A stretch of DNA of 9,198 nucleotides, taken from the NCBI GenBank assembly GCA_029938185.1, contig JAOZVK010000210.1, positions 1-9,198 of the forward strand. Direction: 5' to 3'. The stretch comes from Bacteroidales bacterium. GTDB lineage: Bacteria > Bacteroidota > Bacteroidia > Bacteroidales > JAOZVK01. Both the position numbers and the translations under genes were made by a program. Shown piece by piece: positions 5,949-9,198 of this stretch (its first letter is position 1; each line of letters starts with the position of its first letter). The notes beneath the pieces are model-generated. The model saw only the letters and a program-made list of their open reading frames with translations. It was not told where the DNA came from and did not search any database.

Positions 5949-6479
5949 ATGAAAAATCATTTAATAATTAGTATTTTTGTACTGCTTGGTATTTTAAATA
6001 GTACTATAAATACTAAATCTTTTTTTTTAAAATATCATAATATAAAACACCCTATTCATGTATCAGTTACTAATATAGAATATATTGATAAGGATAAAGA
6101 GTTTAATATTTCGATTAGAATTTTTGTTGATGATTTTGAAAAAATAATTAATCAAAAATACAATGCCAATCTTAAATTTAAAAATACAGATATTAATAAT
6201 AATAAATATATTAATAAATATATATCTGAGCATTTTAGTATTAATAATTCAAAAAAAAAACTGTTATTTATAAAAAAAGAAATAAAAGTTGATGCAATAT
6301 GGCTTTACTACAAATATAAAAGGAAAATGAAAATAAAATCAATTGAAATAAAAAATACATTGATGACTGATTTATTTCATGACCAAACAAATCTATTGAT
6401 TTTTTCGTATAAGAATTTCAATACAGCAATTAAATTTAATAATGAATATTATTATAAAAAAATTAAATTGAAAAAATAA
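5949..6479 (+). CDS. DUF6702-like exported protein (176 aa)
   Basis: Signal peptide at residues 1-20 (short basic start, hydrophobic LIISIFVLLGIL). The mature part begins with HPIHVSVTNIEYIDKDKEFN (34-53), then ISIRIFVDDFEKIINQKY (54-71), and has DLFHDQTNLLIFSY (141-154) near the end. These blocks are the landmarks of the uncharacterised Bacteroidetes family DUF6702 as I remember it, whose members are about 160-180 residues long. No catalytic residues are apparent; periplasmic location is inferred from the signal peptide. Base composition is even more AT-rich than its neighbours, with T9 (6020-6028) and A10 (6251-6260) runs within the coding sequence. It is divergent from the HupE-like gene and 47 bases upstream of the secreted-protein gene, with which it is probably co-transcribed. 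Function unknown. Confidence 0.75.
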   Translation: MKNHLIISIFVLLGILNSTINTKSFFLKYHNIKHPIHVSVTNIEYIDKDKEFNISIRIFVDDFEKIINQKYNANLKFKNTDINNNKYINKYISEHFSINNSKKKLLFIKKEIKVDAIWLYYKYKRKMKIKSIEIKNTLMTDLFHDQTNLLIFSYKNFNTAIKFNNEYYYKKIKLKK

Positions 6480-6526
6480 GGAACTATTTAATAAAAAATT
6501 TAAGTTTTTGACCAATACAAATTAAA

Positions 6527-9136
6527 ATGAAAAAATTTATTCTATATTTTATAATATTAATTTTTGTAATAAATAATGCTTTAGCAACACATAACAGAGC
6601 GGGAGAAATTGTATACAGACAAATTTCACAATTTACATATGAAATTACTTTATATACATACACAAGCACCAAACCTGACGTATTAGCCGATAGACCTGAA
6701 CTTGAAATATTCTGGGGTGATAATACGAGCAACATAGTTCCTAGGTTAAGCGAAGAGTTTCTCCCAAACTACTATAAAAAAAACACATATATCTATGTAC
6801 ATACATTTCCTGGAAATGGAACTTTCGAAATATTTGTTCAAGATCCAAATAGAAACAGTGGCGTAAAAAACATACCCAACTCTGTAGAAGTTGTTTTTGC
6901 TCTAAAAACAACTCTAAAAATAAATTCTACCATTGGTTTTAATAATACACCTATACTTTTAAATCCACCAATTGAAAATGCTGCAAAAGATTTAATTTTT
7001 ATTCATAATCCAAATGCATATGATTCAGATGGAGACAGCCTTTCGTACAGCCTAGAAATTTGCCTTTCTGAAAATGGACAACCAATTGATAATTATACAT
7101 ATCCTAAAGCAAGTAATTTTTTTAAAATAGACGAAATTACAGGCGATTTAATATGGGATAGTCCTGTAGAAATTGGTATATATAATATGGCTATTGGAAT
7201 ACACGAATGGCGAAATGGTATAAAAATAGGTACAATAATTAGAGATATGCAGGTGGAAGTGTATGAAACAGACAATAATCCTCCTAAAATAGCACCCATT
7301 GGCTCGTTTTGTATCGAAGCAGGCGAAATGCTCAAATTTACTGTATCAGCAACCGATGAAGATGGCGAAAATATAACATTAGAATCGAATAGTGGAATAT
7401 TTAAACTTGCAAACTCGCCTGCCAAATTCGACCAACCAAAAACAGGTTCAGCAAAAGTTAGTTCTGAGTTTGAATGGCAAACAGAATGTTTACATGTTCG
7501 TAAACAACCATATATAGCCATTTTTAAAGTAAAAGACGATAACCCAGACCAGGTTCTTGTTGATTACGAAAATGTAAGTATACAAGTAGTTGGACCAGCT
7601 ACCGAAAACTTAAAAACTAAAGCCACAAATAGTTCTATAGAATTAAGTTGGGACAAAAATAAGTGTGACGAAGTAAAAGGATATTATATTTATAGAAAAA
7701 AGAGTAAGACAAGTTTCACACCTGGTAATTGCGAATTAGGTGTCCCAAAATCTACTGGTTACAAAAAAATTGCAACCATCGAAGGAAACGACAAACTATC
7801 ATATCTCGATAATAATAATGGTGATGGTCTTGTACAAGGCTATCAATATTGCTATATGGTTGTAGCATATTATGCAGATGGTGCCGAAAGTTATGCTTCA
7901 AAAGTAGTATGTGGCGAACTGGCAAAGGGTGTTCCGATTATGATTAAAGTTAGTGTTTTGAAAACCGAGAAAGTTAATGGAGAAGTACATCTTCAATGGA
8001 TAAAACCCATAGATTTTGACCAAATTACAAACCCAGGTCCATATAGGTATACAATATTTCCTTCTAATGATTTAACTGGTTCATCGTATACAAACCCTTT
8101 TTATGTAAATGGAATTGATAATACAACATATACCGATATTTTTAACACAGTAGAAACACCTCGCATCTACAAAATGGGCTTATTTAATTATGATAGTAAA
8201 ACCGACACATGGAATATTATTGGAGTTCCCGAAAAAGCTTCAAGTACTTTCCTTACTACTTATGCTTCTGATAATCAAGTCCAAATTAGTATAAATCATA
8301 AAGTACCATGGGAAAACACTAAATATATCATTTACAGACAAAACCCTACAACTTTACAATTTGATGAAGTTGGAACTTCTACAGAACCAAACTATACTGA
8401 CAAAGGACTAAAAAATGGCATACAATATTGTTACAAAGTAAAAACTATTGGACAATACGGATTGGCAGATATTCCTTCACCTTTAGAAAATTATTCTCAA
8501 ATTACTTGTGCTACACCCATTGATACAATACCACCATGTGTACCTAAACTGAAAATTAGCAGTAAATGCGACGAGGGTATCAATGAGTTATCATGGACTA
8601 GTCCAAATGAAACTTGCTTGGACGATGCTGTTGAATTTAATATATATTATTCCAATACGACAAATGGCGAATATAAACTAATAAAAACCTTTGATGATAA
8701 CAAAATAACTAATTATGAGCATATTCCTGAATTATCATTGACAGGGTGTTATGTAATTACTGCTGTCGATTCGTTCAAAAACGAAAGTTCAAAAGACTAT
8801 AAAGTATGCATTGATGAATGTATTAGTTACAAACTACCAAATGTGTTTACACCTGATGGTAATGGAATAAACGACATTTATAAACCGTATGAATACGATT
8901 TTGTAAAAAAAGTTGATATGAAAATATTCAACAGGTGGGGAACTCTTGTTTATAAAACCGAAAACCCCGAAATAAACTGGGACGGTAAAGATATTAAAAC
9001 TAATAAGATGGTTAGTAATGGAGTATATTACTATGTATGCGATGTATACGAATATAGACTTGGTGGCTTAGAAATTAGAAATATATCAGGTTTTATTCAT
9101 GTTTTAACTAATGATGGAAATTCGAAAAGCAAATAA
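6527..9136 (+). CDS. Type IX secretion cargo with FN3-like domains and CHU_C (gliding-motility type) C-terminal domain (869 aa)
   Basis: The signal peptide (1-20, ending NNALA) is followed by THNRAGEIVYRQ, the usual opening of large Bacteroidetes surface proteins bearing gliding-motility-associated C-termini. Residues 25-250 look like beta-sandwich domains, with a DSDGDSLSYS motif (166-175) and, in the next domain, DEDGENITL (278-286), both cadherin/Ig-like with likely calcium ligands. Fibronectin-III-like modules follow at roughly 355-462, 470-570, 575-662 and 670-762, with repeated Y-x-I-Y-R/Y and C/Y-Y-V/K patterns and many cysteines. The C-terminus is a type B sorting domain: LPNVFTPDGNGINDIYKP (770-787), FNRWG (801-805), INWDGK (816-821), then NGVYYYVC and FIHVL. 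It is therefore exported by Sec, moved across the outer membrane by the type IX system, and secreted or surface-attached. No enzymatic domain is visible; adhesion or structure is the likely role. The translation is uninterrupted. Confidence 0.92.
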   Translation: MKKFILYFIILIFVINNALATHNRAGEIVYRQISQFTYEITLYTYTSTKPDVLADRPELEIFWGDNTSNIVPRLSEEFLPNYYKKNTYIYVHTFPGNGTFEIFVQDPNRNSGVKNIPNSVEVVFALKTTLKINSTIGFNNTPILLNPPIENAAKDLIFIHNPNAYDSDGDSLSYSLEICLSENGQPIDNYTYPKASNFFKIDEITGDLIWDSPVEIGIYNMAIGIHEWRNGIKIGTIIRDMQVEVYETDNNPPKIAPIGSFCIEAGEMLKFTVSATDEDGENITLESNSGIFKLANSPAKFDQPKTGSAKVSSEFEWQTECLHVRKQPYIAIFKVKDDNPDQVLVDYENVSIQVVGPATENLKTKATNSSIELSWDKNKCDEVKGYYIYRKKSKTSFTPGNCELGVPKSTGYKKIATIEGNDKLSYLDNNNGDGLVQGYQYCYMVVAYYADGAESYASKVVCGELAKGVPIMIKVSVLKTEKVNGEVHLQWIKPIDFDQITNPGPYRYTIFPSNDLTGSSYTNPFYVNGIDNTTYTDIFNTVETPRIYKMGLFNYDSKTDTWNIIGVPEKASSTFLTTYASDNQVQISINHKVPWENTKYIIYRQNPTTLQFDEVGTSTEPNYTDKGLKNGIQYCYKVKTIGQYGLADIPSPLENYSQITCATPIDTIPPCVPKLKISSKCDEGINELSWTSPNETCLDDAVEFNIYYSNTTNGEYKLIKTFDDNKITNYEHIPELSLTGCYVITAVDSFKNESSKDYKVCIDECISYKLPNVFTPDGNGINDIYKPYEYDFVKKVDMKIFNRWGTLVYKTENPEINWDGKDIKTNKMVSNGVYYYVCDVYEYRLGGLEIRNISGFIHVLTNDGNSKSK

Positions 9137-9144
9137 AATTTTGC

Positions 9145-9178
9145 TAAGGTCTTCGACCTATTTAATGTTGCTTACGTA
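9145..9178 (+). repeat. Boundary repeat copy D (3' side of DUF6702/secreted-protein block)
   Basis: Forward copy of the boundary repeat, starting 8 bases after the stop codon of the secreted-protein gene. AGGTC-TTC-GACCT (9147-9159) forms a perfect 5-bp stem with a 3-base loop followed by ATTTAATGTT, so this copy could act as a weak terminator. Its outer end contains the palindrome CTTACGTAAG (9171-9180). It forms an inverted pair with copy C. Confidence 0.8.
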
Positions 9179-9198
9179 AGATATATAATAAACGGTAT

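Noticed and set aside
6484..6735. 83-codon minus-strand frame over the start of the secreted-protein gene
   Set aside because: It overlaps the signal peptide and first domain of a convincing gene on the other strand; no motif.
7093..7521. 142-codon open frame on the minus strand inside the secreted-protein gene
   Set aside because: It lies wholly antisense to a clearly coding region with recognised domains, and its translation has no recognisable motif; a shadow frame.
9145..9178. Calling the boundary repeat simply a rho-independent terminator
   Set aside because: The 5-bp stem is perfect only in copy D, is weakened in A, B and C, and copies B and C lie upstream of start codons. Conservation extends well beyond the hairpin.

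Overview
The window is very AT-rich (I estimate roughly 27% GC) and has Bacteroidetes character throughout. It encodes a secreted protein ending in a gliding-motility/CHU_C-type C-terminal domain, the signal for type IX secretion. It also encodes a DUF6702-like protein, a HupE/UreJ_2-like membrane protein and a GH3 plus serine-hydrolase fusion of a kind known from this phylum. Start codons lack Shine-Dalgarno sequences, as is usual there. I read it as an uncultured Bacteroidales- or Flavobacteriia-like genome, but cannot place it more closely.

Layout. 1-105: open frame that may be the 3' end of a gene entering from the left. 106-275: leader with a weak promoter candidate and short direct repeats. 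276-843: intact two-gene type II toxin-antitoxin operon (antitoxin, then RelE/ParE-like toxin, overlapping by 11 bases). 862-1505: remains of a second toxin-antitoxin module: an antitoxin-like N-terminus, a separated antitoxin C-terminus with a one-base frameshift in a G run, and a shattered PIN-domain toxin. 1546-1654: a 109-bp MITE with 23-bp inverted ends and a perfect 8-bp target duplication. 1739-1828: a small repeat of CTTTGCG units between perfect 11-bp inverted arms. 1883-4939 (minus): a 1018-residue protein with a decayed GH3 domain fused to a serine hydrolase whose catalytic motifs are intact. 5113-5688 (minus): HupE/UreJ_2-like protein. 5949-6479 and 6527-9136 (plus): DUF6702-like exported protein and an 869-residue type IX secretion cargo with fibronectin-III-like domains.

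The most unusual structure is a 34-35 bp repeat present four times in alternating orientation (1852-1885 minus, 4961-4994 plus, 5884-5918 minus, 9145-9178 plus). Inverted copies closely bracket two gene blocks: the GH3/serine-hydrolase gene, and the DUF6702 + secreted-protein pair. The 5' copies lie 21 and 30 bases before the start codons, and the 3' copies overlap or nearly touch the stop codons. The blocks therefore look like cassettes, or transcripts with complementary ends. Several other short repeats fill the intergenic spaces.

Functionally, the left third is a toxin-antitoxin and repeat island. The rest encodes cell-envelope and exported proteins, with no obvious single pathway joining them.
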